64,000 nt of DNA from the NCBI GenBank assembly GCA_024693065.1, contig JAILLP010000011.1:202087-266086 (forward strand), given 5' to 3'. The translations under genes and the position numbers were made by a program. Shown here piece after piece: positions 1 to 8,500 of this stretch (its first letter is position 1; each line of letters starts with the position of its first letter). Origin of the DNA: Paludibacteraceae bacterium (GTDB taxonomy: Bacteria; Bacteroidota; Bacteroidia; Bacteroidales; Paludibacteraceae). The notes beneath the pieces were generated by a model. The model was not told the origin of the DNA. It searched no databases and saw nothing but the letters and a program-made list of their open reading frames with translations.

Positions 1-1126
1 CTTGTCTGTTCCAGGCGATAGCTTGAAGGTTTATTTCTTCGACAAGAATGGCAATAAGATTTCTGCTAAATACAAAACTGCGCACGATGACTGTGAACTT
101 TTGGTCGTTGTGCCTGAGGGTGTGGCGGATTCTAAGCCTGTAGTTGTTTCTAACAAGTTCGGAGAGTGCACTAGTAAGATGTTGTTCCGTGATACAAGAA
201 ATATTTTCTTGGATTTCGACAAAATTATTGCTAAGCATTATGAGAAAGAGGAAGGTATTGTTTATGGTGCTCTCGATTCTCTCTCATTTGACTGGTCTCC
301 TAAAATCAAGACAAGCGCAAGCAAGGTTTTGTATGATGACTTGCTGAAGGCTATGGGTGGTAAGTTCCCAGATCCTTGTAACGGCTACTATCAGGCCATT
401 GTCACTGATGGTAAGGATTTCAACTTCGGTGAAGAGGCTATGATCTATTACATCCCTGCATCTCTTGCAGTTCCTGAGCGTAATTTCTTGGGTAGTTTCA
501 TCGACGAGGATTTGGAAAACTTGGTTTTGAAGTTTGAAATCTTTATCCCAAGCGCAGTTCCTTACGCTACATATTTGTATGCCGTATTCTCTGCGTATGG
601 ATCTGAAATCGAGGACAACTTCTATGACATTTATGATAATCTGGATTATGGTTTCTTCTCTCGTGACCTTACTAAGGTTAAGACATTCGATACGGAAACC
701 TACACTTGTACGGGTGAGGGAACTGGTGTTCCTGCAGCTTGGTTGAATATGATGACATTGTCTGTGGATGATTCCAAGAGTGATCCGACCGTGACATTGG
801 CTAAGCCTTTCGATACGGGTGATAGATGGATGACTGTCGCAATTCCTCTGAAGAGAAGTTCTTTCAGGTATAACCCTAGCTCTTATAAACTTGCCACTAA
901 CGATAATTTGATATCTTGTGGTCAGTTGGAGAAGAACAGAGACTTCGGTAACTTCTTCCTCCATGCAGACTCTTATGGATTCCAAGATAAGATTCCTGCA
1001 TCTAAGGAATGTGGAAACAAGGGCTTCTGTGCATTCGATAACTTCCGTATCGTTCCTGAAGATGGTGGCGGTGTTCGTTTCACGAAGTATTATGGTCCTA
1101 CACCAACATCTAAATATCCTTTCTAA
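1..1126 (+). CDS. Putative surface glycan-binding / SusE-F-type secreted protein, C-terminal part (5' truncated by window edge)
   Basis: ORF open at the window edge; sequence style resembles Bacteroidetes IPT/TIG-type surface glycan-binding proteins; strong hairpin terminator follows. Family call is tentative. Confidence 0.5.
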   Translation, partial: LSVPGDSLKVYFFDKNGNKISAKYKTAHDDCELLVVVPEGVADSKPVVVSNKFGECTSKMLFRDTRNIFLDFDKIIAKHYEKEEGIVYGALDSLSFDWSPKIKTSASKVLYDDLLKAMGGKFPDPCNGYYQAIVTDGKDFNFGEEAMIYYIPASLAVPERNFLGSFIDEDLENLVLKFEIFIPSAVPYATYLYAVFSAYGSEIEDNFYDIYDNLDYGFFSRDLTKVKTFDTETYTCTGEGTGVPAAWLNMMTLSVDDSKSDPTVTLAKPFDTGDRWMTVAIPLKRSSFRYNPSSYKLATNDNLISCGQLEKNRDFGNFFLHADSYGFQDKIPASKECGNKGFCAFDNFRIVPEDGGGVRFTKYYGPTPTSKYPF

Positions 1127-1148
1127 GGATCTTAGATAATGGAAAAAG

Positions 1149-1181
1149 AAGGGGTGAGATTCGGTTCTCTCCCCTTTTTTT
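1149..1181 (+). terminator. Rho-independent terminator
   Basis: GGGGTGAGA-ttcggt-TCTCTCCCC hairpin followed by a T-run. Confidence 0.8.
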
Positions 1182-1214
1182 GTCTCAATGCTTTTTAGTT
1201 TCGTTTGTTTTCCC

Positions 1215-1222
1215 TATCTTTG
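1215..1222 (+). promoter_or_regulatory. Bacteroidetes -7 promoter element (TATCTTTG) upstream of tRNA-Leu
   Basis: Matches TAnnTTTG, 17 bp upstream of the tRNA 5' end. Confidence 0.6.
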
Positions 1223-1238
1223 CACTCGCTAAGCCAAT

Positions 1239-1320
1239 GCGGATATGGCGAAATTGGTAGACGCGTCAGACTTAGGATCTGATACCGTAAGGCGTATGGG
1301 TTCGAGTCCCTTTATCCGCA
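1239..1320 (+). tRNA. tRNA-Leu (anticodon TAG)
   Basis: Acceptor GCGGATA...TATCCGC-A pairs; anticodon loop CTTAGGA; T-loop GGTTCGAGTCC; D-loop AATTGGTAGACGC typical of Leu tRNA. Confidence 0.95.
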
Positions 1321-1321
1321 C

Positions 1322-1356
1322 AAGGTGGGAGTTGTTTCAACTTCCACCTTTTTCTT
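1322..1356 (+). terminator. Terminator after tRNA-Leu
   Basis: AAGGTGGGAGTTG-ttt-CAACTTCCACCTT inverted repeat followed by T-rich tract. Confidence 0.75.
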
Positions 1357-1413
1357 TTTCTGTTTCTCCCAATTATTTTGTAAATTCGTCCCCAAATTCA
1401 AAACCATGTTGCT

Positions 1414-4065
1414 ATGTCGGACGAAACTAAAGGCACTAACGAAGATTTGGATAATGTGATGGACGATGGGGCCGTTGAGGCTTCCTCTACTTCGTCTTAC
1501 GAGGTGCCTGAAGAGTCGAAGGACCAGGATATCTTTCACCATATTCCAGGCATGTACCGGACTTGGTTCTTGGATTATGCCTCGTACGTCATCTTGGAAC
1601 GTGCGGTGCCGCACCTTGACGACGGTCTGAAACCTGTTCAGCGTCGTATCCTCCATTCCATGAAACGCTTGGATGACGGCCGCTACAATAAGGTGGCTAA
1701 CATCGTCGGACACACCATGCAGTTCCATCCGCATGGCGACGCCTCTATCGGTGGCGCGTTGGTGACATTGGGTCAGAAGGACCTCCTGATCGATTGCCAG
1801 GGAAACTGGGGAAACATCCTCACGGGCGATAGTGCGGCCGCTCCTCGTTACATCGAGGCCCGCCTTTCGAAGTTTGCCCTCGATGTAGTATTCAGCCCTA
1901 AGGTGACGGAATGGAAGGCCTCATACGATGGACGAAACAAGGAGCCGATCACCTTGCCGGTGAAGTTCCCTCTCTTGCTTGCACAGGGCGTCGAGGGTAT
2001 CGCGGTCGGCCTCTCTTCTAAGATATTGCCTCATAACTTCAATGAGATACTGGATGCCGCTGTGGCATACCTGAACGATGAACCGTTCGAACTCTACCCG
2101 GACTTCCAAACTGGAGGTCTGATCGACGTCTCCCACTACAACGATGGAGAGCGTGGCGGCAGGGTGCGTGTCCGCGCGAAAATCAGCAAGATTGACAATA
2201 AAACGTTGGTCATCAACGATATACCATACGGTAAGACAACGAACGTGTTGATCGATTCTATCCTGAAGGCGAACGAAAAGGGTAAGATCAACATCCGTAA
2301 GGTGGAGGATAACACGTCCGACCATGCGGAGATCATTATTCATCTGGAAAACAAGACCTCGTCCGACAAGACGATCGACGCGCTCTATGCCTTCACGGAT
2401 TGTGAGGTGAACATCTCGCCTTGCTGTTGCGTCATCCACGATAAGAAGCCTATGTTCACCAACGTCTCAAGTATGTTGAAGATGTCGGTGGACCGTACGA
2501 AGGATCTGTTGCGCCAGGAGTTGCTCATCCAACGTGGGGAGTTGCTGGAGCAGTTGCACTATTGCTCGTTGGAGAAGATATTCATCGAGGAACGCATCTA
2601 TAAGGACAAGAAGTTCGAGGATAGCAAGAATGTCGATGCCGCCTTGGATCATATCGCCACCCGCTTGGAGCCGTTCCGCCCGTTGTTCGTTCGGGATGTG
2701 ACGAGGGAGGACCTGCAGCGTCTGTTGGAGATCAAGATGGCGCGCATCCTCAAATTCAATTCGGACAAGTCGGAGGAGCAGATCGTTGCGTTGAAGCAGC
2801 AGATCGAAGGCGTGGATTACAACCTGGAGCACCTTGTCGCGTTTACCATCGCTTGGTATAAGTCTTTGAAGAACAAGTACGGGGAGAAGTACCCTCGTTT
2901 GACGGAGATCCGCAACTTCGAGACGATTGAGGCCTCCAAGGTGGTCGAGGCGAACGAGAAACTCTATGTGAACTGGGCGGAGGGCTTTGTCGGAACGGCC
3001 TTGAAGAAGGACGACTTCGTATGCAACTGCTCGGATATCGACGATATCATCCTCATCCATAAGGATGGTAAGTATCAGATCATCAAAGTGCCTGACAAGA
3101 AGTATGTGGGCAAGGATATTATCCATGTGAACGTCTTTCGAAAGAATGATAAACGGACGGTCTATAACGTGGCATACCGTGACGGAAAGACTGGCTTCAA
3201 CTATATTAAACGCTTTGCGATAACGGGCGTTTCAAGGGATAAGGACTATGATATCACGCAAGGCACGCCTGGTTCGAAGATATTGTACTTCTCCGCTAAT
3301 TCCAATGCGGAGGCGGAGACGATACATGTGGTGTTGAAGCCTCGCTTGCGCCTGAAGGTGTCGGCCTTCGACCGTGATTTCGGCGAGATAGCCATCAAAG
3401 GACGTCAGTCCATGGGTAACATCCTGACCAAGAACGAGGTGATGAGGATTACGCTGAAGCAGCGAGGTTCTTCCACGTTGGGTGGACGTTCCGTATGGTT
3501 TGACAGGGATGTGCTTCGTTTGAACTATGACGGAAGGGGAGAGCCTCTTGGCGACTTCCAGTCGGAGGATAAGATCCTTGTCGTTTCGTCCAAGGGCGAA
3601 TATTACCTCTCCGGTTTTGAGGACACCAACCATTTCGACGAGGATGTTAAGATCGTGGAGAAATTCGATCCGGAGAAGATATGGACGGTGGCTCTCTTCG
3701 ATGCCAACGAAGGCTTCAAATACTTGAAACGTTTCCGTTTCGAGGTGACGAGCAAACGGCAGAACTTTATTGGAGAGAATCCGAAGTCGGTGATGTTGCT
3801 GATCACGGATACTTATTATCCAAGGCTGAAGCTCACCTTCGGCGGACGTGACGCGCACAGGGAACCGTTGGAGATCGATGCGGATGAATTTATTGGCGTG
3901 AAGGGTATGAAGGCGAAAGGCAAACGGTTGCATACGTGGGAGATCCAGAACGTGGAGGAGCTGGAACCGTTGCGCTTCCCTGAGAAGGTGGAGGAGGAAG
4001 TCGCTGAGGCGGACGAGCCAGAGGCGGACGCTTCCCAGAGTACGGATCAACCAACTTTGTTCTAA
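1414..4065 (+). CDS. parC: DNA topoisomerase IV subunit A (ParC/GyrA family)
   Basis: YASYVILERAVPHLDDGLKPVQRRILHSM, NIVGHTMQFHPHGDASIG, AAAPRYIEARLSKFA motifs. Confidence 0.93.
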   Translation: MSDETKGTNEDLDNVMDDGAVEASSTSSYEVPEESKDQDIFHHIPGMYRTWFLDYASYVILERAVPHLDDGLKPVQRRILHSMKRLDDGRYNKVANIVGHTMQFHPHGDASIGGALVTLGQKDLLIDCQGNWGNILTGDSAAAPRYIEARLSKFALDVVFSPKVTEWKASYDGRNKEPITLPVKFPLLLAQGVEGIAVGLSSKILPHNFNEILDAAVAYLNDEPFELYPDFQTGGLIDVSHYNDGERGGRVRVRAKISKIDNKTLVINDIPYGKTTNVLIDSILKANEKGKINIRKVEDNTSDHAEIIIHLENKTSSDKTIDALYAFTDCEVNISPCCCVIHDKKPMFTNVSSMLKMSVDRTKDLLRQELLIQRGELLEQLHYCSLEKIFIEERIYKDKKFEDSKNVDAALDHIATRLEPFRPLFVRDVTREDLQRLLEIKMARILKFNSDKSEEQIVALKQQIEGVDYNLEHLVAFTIAWYKSLKNKYGEKYPRLTEIRNFETIEASKVVEANEKLYVNWAEGFVGTALKKDDFVCNCSDIDDIILIHKDGKYQIIKVPDKKYVGKDIIHVNVFRKNDKRTVYNVAYRDGKTGFNYIKRFAITGVSRDKDYDITQGTPGSKILYFSANSNAEAETIHVVLKPRLRLKVSAFDRDFGEIAIKGRQSMGNILTKNEVMRITLKQRGSSTLGGRSVWFDRDVLRLNYDGRGEPLGDFQSEDKILVVSSKGEYYLSGFEDTNHFDEDVKIVEKFDPEKIWTVALFDANEGFKYLKRFRFEVTSKRQNFIGENPKSVMLLITDTYYPRLKLTFGGRDAHREPLEIDADEFIGVKGMKAKGKRLHTWEIQNVEELEPLRFPEKVEEEVAEADEPEADASQSTDQPTLF

Positions 4066-4070
4066 ATATT

Positions 4071-4616
4071 ATGCAGATGAAACGCATTTTTTTCATATTG
4101 TCATTTTGGGTGATGGGAATATCCTCTTATGCTGCGAATCTGGATCAGTACGAAAAACTATATCCAGGTTGTGTGGACAATGAGGAGTCTACCATTTACG
4201 GTGGCACGTATGGTGCGTGGCCTAAGAACCTTATCCTCCCAGAGTTCCCCGACGGTGGAGATGTGGAGTTCACTCGTTTTATTTACAGTAACTTAACATA
4301 TCCTGAGGTTGTTGAATCCTATGATAGTTTGACGAAACAACCTATATTGGCGAAGGGTGTCGTGGCTGTTCAGATTGTTATTGACCGGTGTGGTAGGGCC
4401 ACAAGACAGGAGATCGTACAATCCATGAACGATGAGTATGATGAGGAGGCCCTGCGTATCATGAATGGTTTGCCGGTGTTTAAGCCGGGAGAGATGGATG
4501 GCATCAGGGTGAAGGTGGCTTTTATCGTCCCTGTGAGGTTCTCGAAGACCCATCTTCCTCCTAAGGCGGATCAGATTATCGAATTTGATGATAACTATAA
4601 TTTTGATGATTGGTGA
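4071..4616 (+). CDS. Secreted TonB C-terminal-domain protein (standalone energy-transducer-like domain)
   Basis: Signal peptide MKRIFFILSFWVMGISSYA; GVVAVQIVIDRCGRATRQEIVQSMNDEYDEEALRIMNGLPVFKPGEMDG is TonB_C-like. Confidence 0.8.
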   Translation: MQMKRIFFILSFWVMGISSYAANLDQYEKLYPGCVDNEESTIYGGTYGAWPKNLILPEFPDGGDVEFTRFIYSNLTYPEVVESYDSLTKQPILAKGVVAVQIVIDRCGRATRQEIVQSMNDEYDEEALRIMNGLPVFKPGEMDGIRVKVAFIVPVRFSKTHLPPKADQIIEFDDNYNFDDW

Positions 4617-5122
4617 TGAAACAAACACGTTTGTTTTTAGTGGGTTACATGGGATGCGGGAAAACGCATACCGCTAAGCGTCTGGCTAAGAAGTACGGTA
4701 TGGACTATATTGATTTGGACCAGTATATCGAGCGTCGCTTCTTCAAGACCATCCCGCAGATCTTCGCCGAGAGGGGAGAGGAGGGGTTCCGCAAACTGGA
4801 GCACAACATGTTGGAGGAGGTCGCCTCCTTCGAGAACGTCATCATATCCACGGGTGGCGGAGCGGCGTGTTTCTACGACAACATGGAGTTGATGAACGCT
4901 TCGGGCGAGACGGTCTACCTCCAGGCTTCACCGGAAGGCCTTTTCGCTTATCTGAAGAACGCGAAGGCGGAACGTCCTTTGTTGGCCGGCAAGTCTGACG
5001 ACGAGATGCTGGCGTTCATCCGCGCAAGCCTCGAGACGAGGGAACCCTACTATCTGAAGGCGAAGCATATCATCGATTCTAAGGATGAAAGCGATGTGCT
5101 TTTCGACCAACTGTTGAAATAA
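4610..5122 (+). CDS. aroK: Shikimate kinase (ATG at 4616 is an alternative start)
   Basis: LVGYMGCGKTHTAKRLAKKYGMDYIDLDQYIE Walker A and FRKLEHNMLEEVA, ISTGGGAA motifs. Confidence 0.93.
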   Translation: MVMKQTRLFLVGYMGCGKTHTAKRLAKKYGMDYIDLDQYIERRFFKTIPQIFAERGEEGFRKLEHNMLEEVASFENVIISTGGGAACFYDNMELMNASGETVYLQASPEGLFAYLKNAKAERPLLAGKSDDEMLAFIRASLETREPYYLKAKHIIDSKDESDVLFDQLLK

Positions 5123-5147
5123 TACTTGGCTAAATAATTACATATTC

Positions 5148-6944
5148 ATGCAAGAGAAAATTATCGTATTGGATTTCGGTGGGCAATATGCTCACCTGAT
5201 TGCGAATAGAGTCCGCCGTCTGGGCGTTTTCACGGAGATATGCTCCCCAACCGCTTCCGTCGAGGAATTGGCGGGCGCTAAGGGAATCATCTATAGTGGC
5301 GGTCCTTCCAGCGTGTATGCGGAGGATGCCCCTGATTATAATCCTGAGATATTGAACATCCCGGTGCCTAAGCTGGGTATCTGCTACGGTCACCAGTTGA
5401 TGGCCTCTCAGTTGGGCGGTACGGTGAAGCCGGGCAAGGTGAAGGAGTATGGTATCGCGGATCTCCTGCTGAAGGAGCCTCAACATCCCCTTTTGAAGGG
5501 TATCCCTGCCTCTTCCCCTATGTGGATGAGCCATGGCGACGCGGTGGAGAAACTGCCTGCGGGCTATAAGATCATCGCCTCCACCAAGGATTGCCCGATC
5601 GCGGCCGTCGCTTTGGACGAGCGCAAGATCTATGGCATACAGTTCCACCCGGAGGTGACGCACAGCAAGTTCGGTATGAAGATATTGGACAACTTCATTG
5701 ATATCTGTGGCTGCGAACGTACGTGGAACATGAAGAGCTACATGCCGCTGATCTCGGAGAAGATCAAGAAGGAGGTGGGCGACCGCAAGGTGTTCCTGCT
5801 GGTTTCCGGTGGTGTGGACAGTACCGTGGCGTTCGTGTTGCTGAACCGTGTGTTGGGCACCGACCGTGTCATGGGTCTGCACATCGACAATGGTATGATG
5901 CGCATGGACGAGTCCGCTAAGATCATCGATTTCTTGAAGGCTGAGGGCATGCACAACCTGCGTGTGGTGGATGCGACCGACACCTTCCTTGGCAAGCTGA
6001 AGGGCATCACGGCTCCTGAGCAGAAACGTAAGATCATCGGCGCCACTTTCTTGGTGGTGAAGGACGAGGAGATGGCCAAGCTGAACCTCGACCCTAAGGA
6101 GTGGATGATCGCCCAGGGTACCATCTATCCGGATACCATCGAGAGCGGTGGTACGAAGAACGCTGATTTGATCAAGACCCACCACAACCGTGTGAAGGAG
6201 GTGATGGATCTGATGGCGCAAGGCTTGTTGCTGGAGCCGTTGGCAGACCTCTACAAGGATGAGGTCCGCATGTTGGGCGAGGAGTTGGGTATTCCTCATA
6301 ACCTCGTGTGGAGGCATCCGTTCCCTGGTCCGGGCTTGGGCGTGCGCCTGCTTTGCACCGACGGCAAGGGTGAATTCGCGAAGATGGAGGACGTGCCGGG
6401 CTTGGCGGAGTATCTGAAAGAGAACCATATAGAGGGAAAGATCCTTCCGATCAAGAGTGTGGGTGTGCAGGGTGATGGACGTACCTATGCGCAACCGTTC
6501 CTGTTGACCACGAAGAACCTTACCTGGAAGCAGTGCGAGAAGTTCAGCACCGAGTTGGTGAACCGCTTCAAGGTGATCAACCGTGTGATTTGGCAGGTAG
6601 GCGCAGTTTCCGACGAGATGCCTAAACTGGTGGAACAATATGCCACGAAGCACAACTTCGACGTGTTGCGTAAGTTCGATAACATCTGTACGGAGTTCCT
6701 GCAGGAGAATAACCTCTACGAATCCATTTGGCAGATGCCAGTCGTTTCCGTTCCATTGACGGTGGCCGACAAGCCATGCATTGTGATGCGTCCGGTGAAC
6801 AGTTCCGAGGCGATGACCGCCAACTTCGCGGAGATCGACCAAAAGTTGTTGGAAGGCCTATGGGGCAGGTTCGTGGCGGAGGGCGCCGGCTCGTTGTGGT
6901 ACGACGTGACGCACAAGCCTCCGGGAACGATCGAGTGGGAGTGA
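5148..6944 (+). CDS. guaA: GMP synthase (glutamine-hydrolysing), long form
   Basis: GGPSSVYAEDAP, LGICYGHQLMASQLGG, QFHPEVTHS, LVSGGVDSTVAFVLLNR, GTIYPDTIES, RHPFPGPGLGVRLL. Confidence 0.96.
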   Translation: MQEKIIVLDFGGQYAHLIANRVRRLGVFTEICSPTASVEELAGAKGIIYSGGPSSVYAEDAPDYNPEILNIPVPKLGICYGHQLMASQLGGTVKPGKVKEYGIADLLLKEPQHPLLKGIPASSPMWMSHGDAVEKLPAGYKIIASTKDCPIAAVALDERKIYGIQFHPEVTHSKFGMKILDNFIDICGCERTWNMKSYMPLISEKIKKEVGDRKVFLLVSGGVDSTVAFVLLNRVLGTDRVMGLHIDNGMMRMDESAKIIDFLKAEGMHNLRVVDATDTFLGKLKGITAPEQKRKIIGATFLVVKDEEMAKLNLDPKEWMIAQGTIYPDTIESGGTKNADLIKTHHNRVKEVMDLMAQGLLLEPLADLYKDEVRMLGEELGIPHNLVWRHPFPGPGLGVRLLCTDGKGEFAKMEDVPGLAEYLKENHIEGKILPIKSVGVQGDGRTYAQPFLLTTKNLTWKQCEKFSTELVNRFKVINRVIWQVGAVSDEMPKLVEQYATKHNFDVLRKFDNICTEFLQENNLYESIWQMPVVSVPLTVADKPCIVMRPVNSSEAMTANFAEIDQKLLEGLWGRFVAEGAGSLWYDVTHKPPGTIEWE

Positions 6945-6967
6945 TTTTGATCCCTAAGATATTGAGT

Positions 6968-7000
6968 ATCCCCATTGTCAGAGAGTCTGGCGATGGGGAT
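6968..7000 (+). terminator. Terminator hairpin downstream of guaA
   Basis: ATCCCCATTG ... CGATGGGGAT inverted repeat. Confidence 0.65.
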
Positions 7001-7015
7001 GTTTCGTTTCTTGTA

Positions 7016-7037
7016 GGGGCAAAAAAACTTTTGCCCC
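7016..7037. terminator. Second perfect hairpin in the guaA-channel intergenic region
   Basis: GGGGCAAAA-aaac-TTTTGCCCC, 9-bp perfect stem. Confidence 0.55.
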
Positions 7038-7057
7038 GGGCCTATCCATAAACATAT

Positions 7058-7090
7058 TTTGTTACTATTTCGTTTTTATTTGTACATTTG
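7058..7090 (+). promoter_or_regulatory. Bacteroidetes-type promoter (TTTG-N21-TACATTTG) for the ion channel gene
   Basis: -33/-7 like elements upstream of the ATG at 7126. Confidence 0.6.
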
Positions 7091-7125
7091 CATATTTAAC
7101 GTTTCGAAATGTGTGACAGATTCTC

Positions 7126-7959
7126 ATGGCAGACTGGAAAGAGAAAATAAGGAAGATATGTACCAACAAGTGGTTTGAGTTGGTGATCACGATTATCATC
7201 GTCGTGAATTCTGCCCTTATCGGTGTGGAGACGTATATGAAGTCTCCCGTCATCTCGCATGTGCAGGATATCATCTTAGGCATTTTCACCATTGAAATCA
7301 TCATGCGTTTCATCGCCGCAAAGGATGTGCGCACGTTCTTCCGGAGCGGGTGGAACATCTTCGACCTCTGCTTAGTGATCATCAGTTACGTGCCGGAGAC
7401 GATGATGCCGAACTCCTCCGCCATGATGGCCCTCCGTGTGTTGCGTGTGCTCCGTGTGTTACGCCTGTTGCGCGCCTCCAAGGAGATCAAGCTGATCGTT
7501 ACCGTCCTGCTGAAATCAATCACCTCCATGTTCTGCAACATGCTCCTCTATCTGATCTTTATCTATTTGTTCGCCATCGTCGGTGTCGGTCTTTTCCGTA
7601 TGCCTGACCCGAACACGTTGAGCGGCGAGGAGGCTGTGCGGTACGAGGAGTTTCTGCGTGTCGCGCCTAATAACCCTCACAATTCGTCCGACCCATACGG
7701 TTCCCTGGACGAGGCCATGTTCACGCTTTTCCGTGTCATGACGGGGGAGGATTGGACCGATCTGCGCTATAACCTTGTGACGGCAAGCGAGATGGGCGTC
7801 ATCAAGACCCCGACCGTGGTGGTGACGCTCTTCCACGTCTTCTGGTTCATCATCGCCGCCTTCCTTCTGTTGAACTTGGTGACAGGCGCCATCCTCAACA
7901 ATTACCAGAAGGAAAGGAGCCGGCAGGATGTGCATGGACCTGATAGTGATGAGGATTAA
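7126..7959 (+). CDS. Single-domain voltage-gated-type ion channel (ion transporter family)
   Basis: S4-like ALRVLRVLRVLRLLRASKEIKLI with Arg every third residue; pore-like FTLFRVMTGEDWTDLRYN; final TM NLVTGAILNNY. Confidence 0.88.
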   Translation: MADWKEKIRKICTNKWFELVITIIIVVNSALIGVETYMKSPVISHVQDIILGIFTIEIIMRFIAAKDVRTFFRSGWNIFDLCLVIISYVPETMMPNSSAMMALRVLRVLRVLRLLRASKEIKLIVTVLLKSITSMFCNMLLYLIFIYLFAIVGVGLFRMPDPNTLSGEEAVRYEEFLRVAPNNPHNSSDPYGSLDEAMFTLFRVMTGEDWTDLRYNLVTASEMGVIKTPTVVVTLFHVFWFIIAAFLLLNLVTGAILNNYQKERSRQDVHGPDSDED

Positions 7960-8023
7960 TAGCCTCGCTCCCTTTTTTGCTGATTAAATGTAAGTTGTTG
8001 ATTATAAATTTAATGATTGAAAC

Positions 8024-8500
8024 ATGAAACGATTCTTACTGTGTATGTCGTTATTCTTCTCCTGGGGTTGTTTCCATAATCTTATGGCGGAGGAATTGGA
8101 TGTGTTGGTCGTCGAGCTGAAGTCTGACATCTCCTATAAATTTTCGTTGAATGAACCTCCTCGTTTTTCGCTGAACAATGGGCAGATGGAGGTTGTCGGG
8201 GATGTGGAGACCAGCTTTGAGGTGTCGAATGTCCGCCAAATCTACTTTGCGCCGTCTGCATCGGTGGGTGTCTCTAAGACTGAGGCGAAGTCTGATGTGA
8301 CTCTCTTCTATGAGGATAATAGCCATGTGCGCGTCGAAGGTGTTCAGCCTGGTTCCGTGGCCTATCTCTATGCGGCGGACGGAAAACTGCTTGGGGAGAA
8401 ATCGGCGAGTGGAAACGCTGTGGAGGTTCAGTTGCCTAACGAGGCGGGGATCTATATGTTGCAGGTGAATGGTAGAACGTTTAAAGTTAGGAAGAGATGA
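8024..8500 (+). CDS. Small secreted protein with T9SS-like C-terminal domain
   Basis: Signal peptide; C-term VAYLYAADGKLLGEKSASGNAVEVQLPNEAGIYMLQVNGRTFKVRKR. Confidence 0.6.
   Translation: MKRFLLCMSLFFSWGCFHNLMAEELDVLVVELKSDISYKFSLNEPPRFSLNNGQMEVVGDVETSFEVSNVRQIYFAPSASVGVSKTEAKSDVTLFYEDNSHVRVEGVQPGSVAYLYAADGKLLGEKSASGNAVEVQLPNEAGIYMLQVNGRTFKVRKR

Noticed and set aside
284-985. 233-aa minus-strand ORF opposite the first CDS
   Set aside because: Opposite a convincing sense ORF followed by a terminator; no domain features.
1245-1430. 61-aa ORF MAKLVDASDLGSDTVRRMGSSPFIRTRW...
   Set aside because: Translation of the tRNA-Leu gene; a well-known annotation artefact.
5130-6842. 570-aa minus-strand ORF opposite guaA
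   Set aside because: Mirror ORF of a highly conserved gene, His/Leu/Arg-rich low-quality composition, no recognisable domain or start context.
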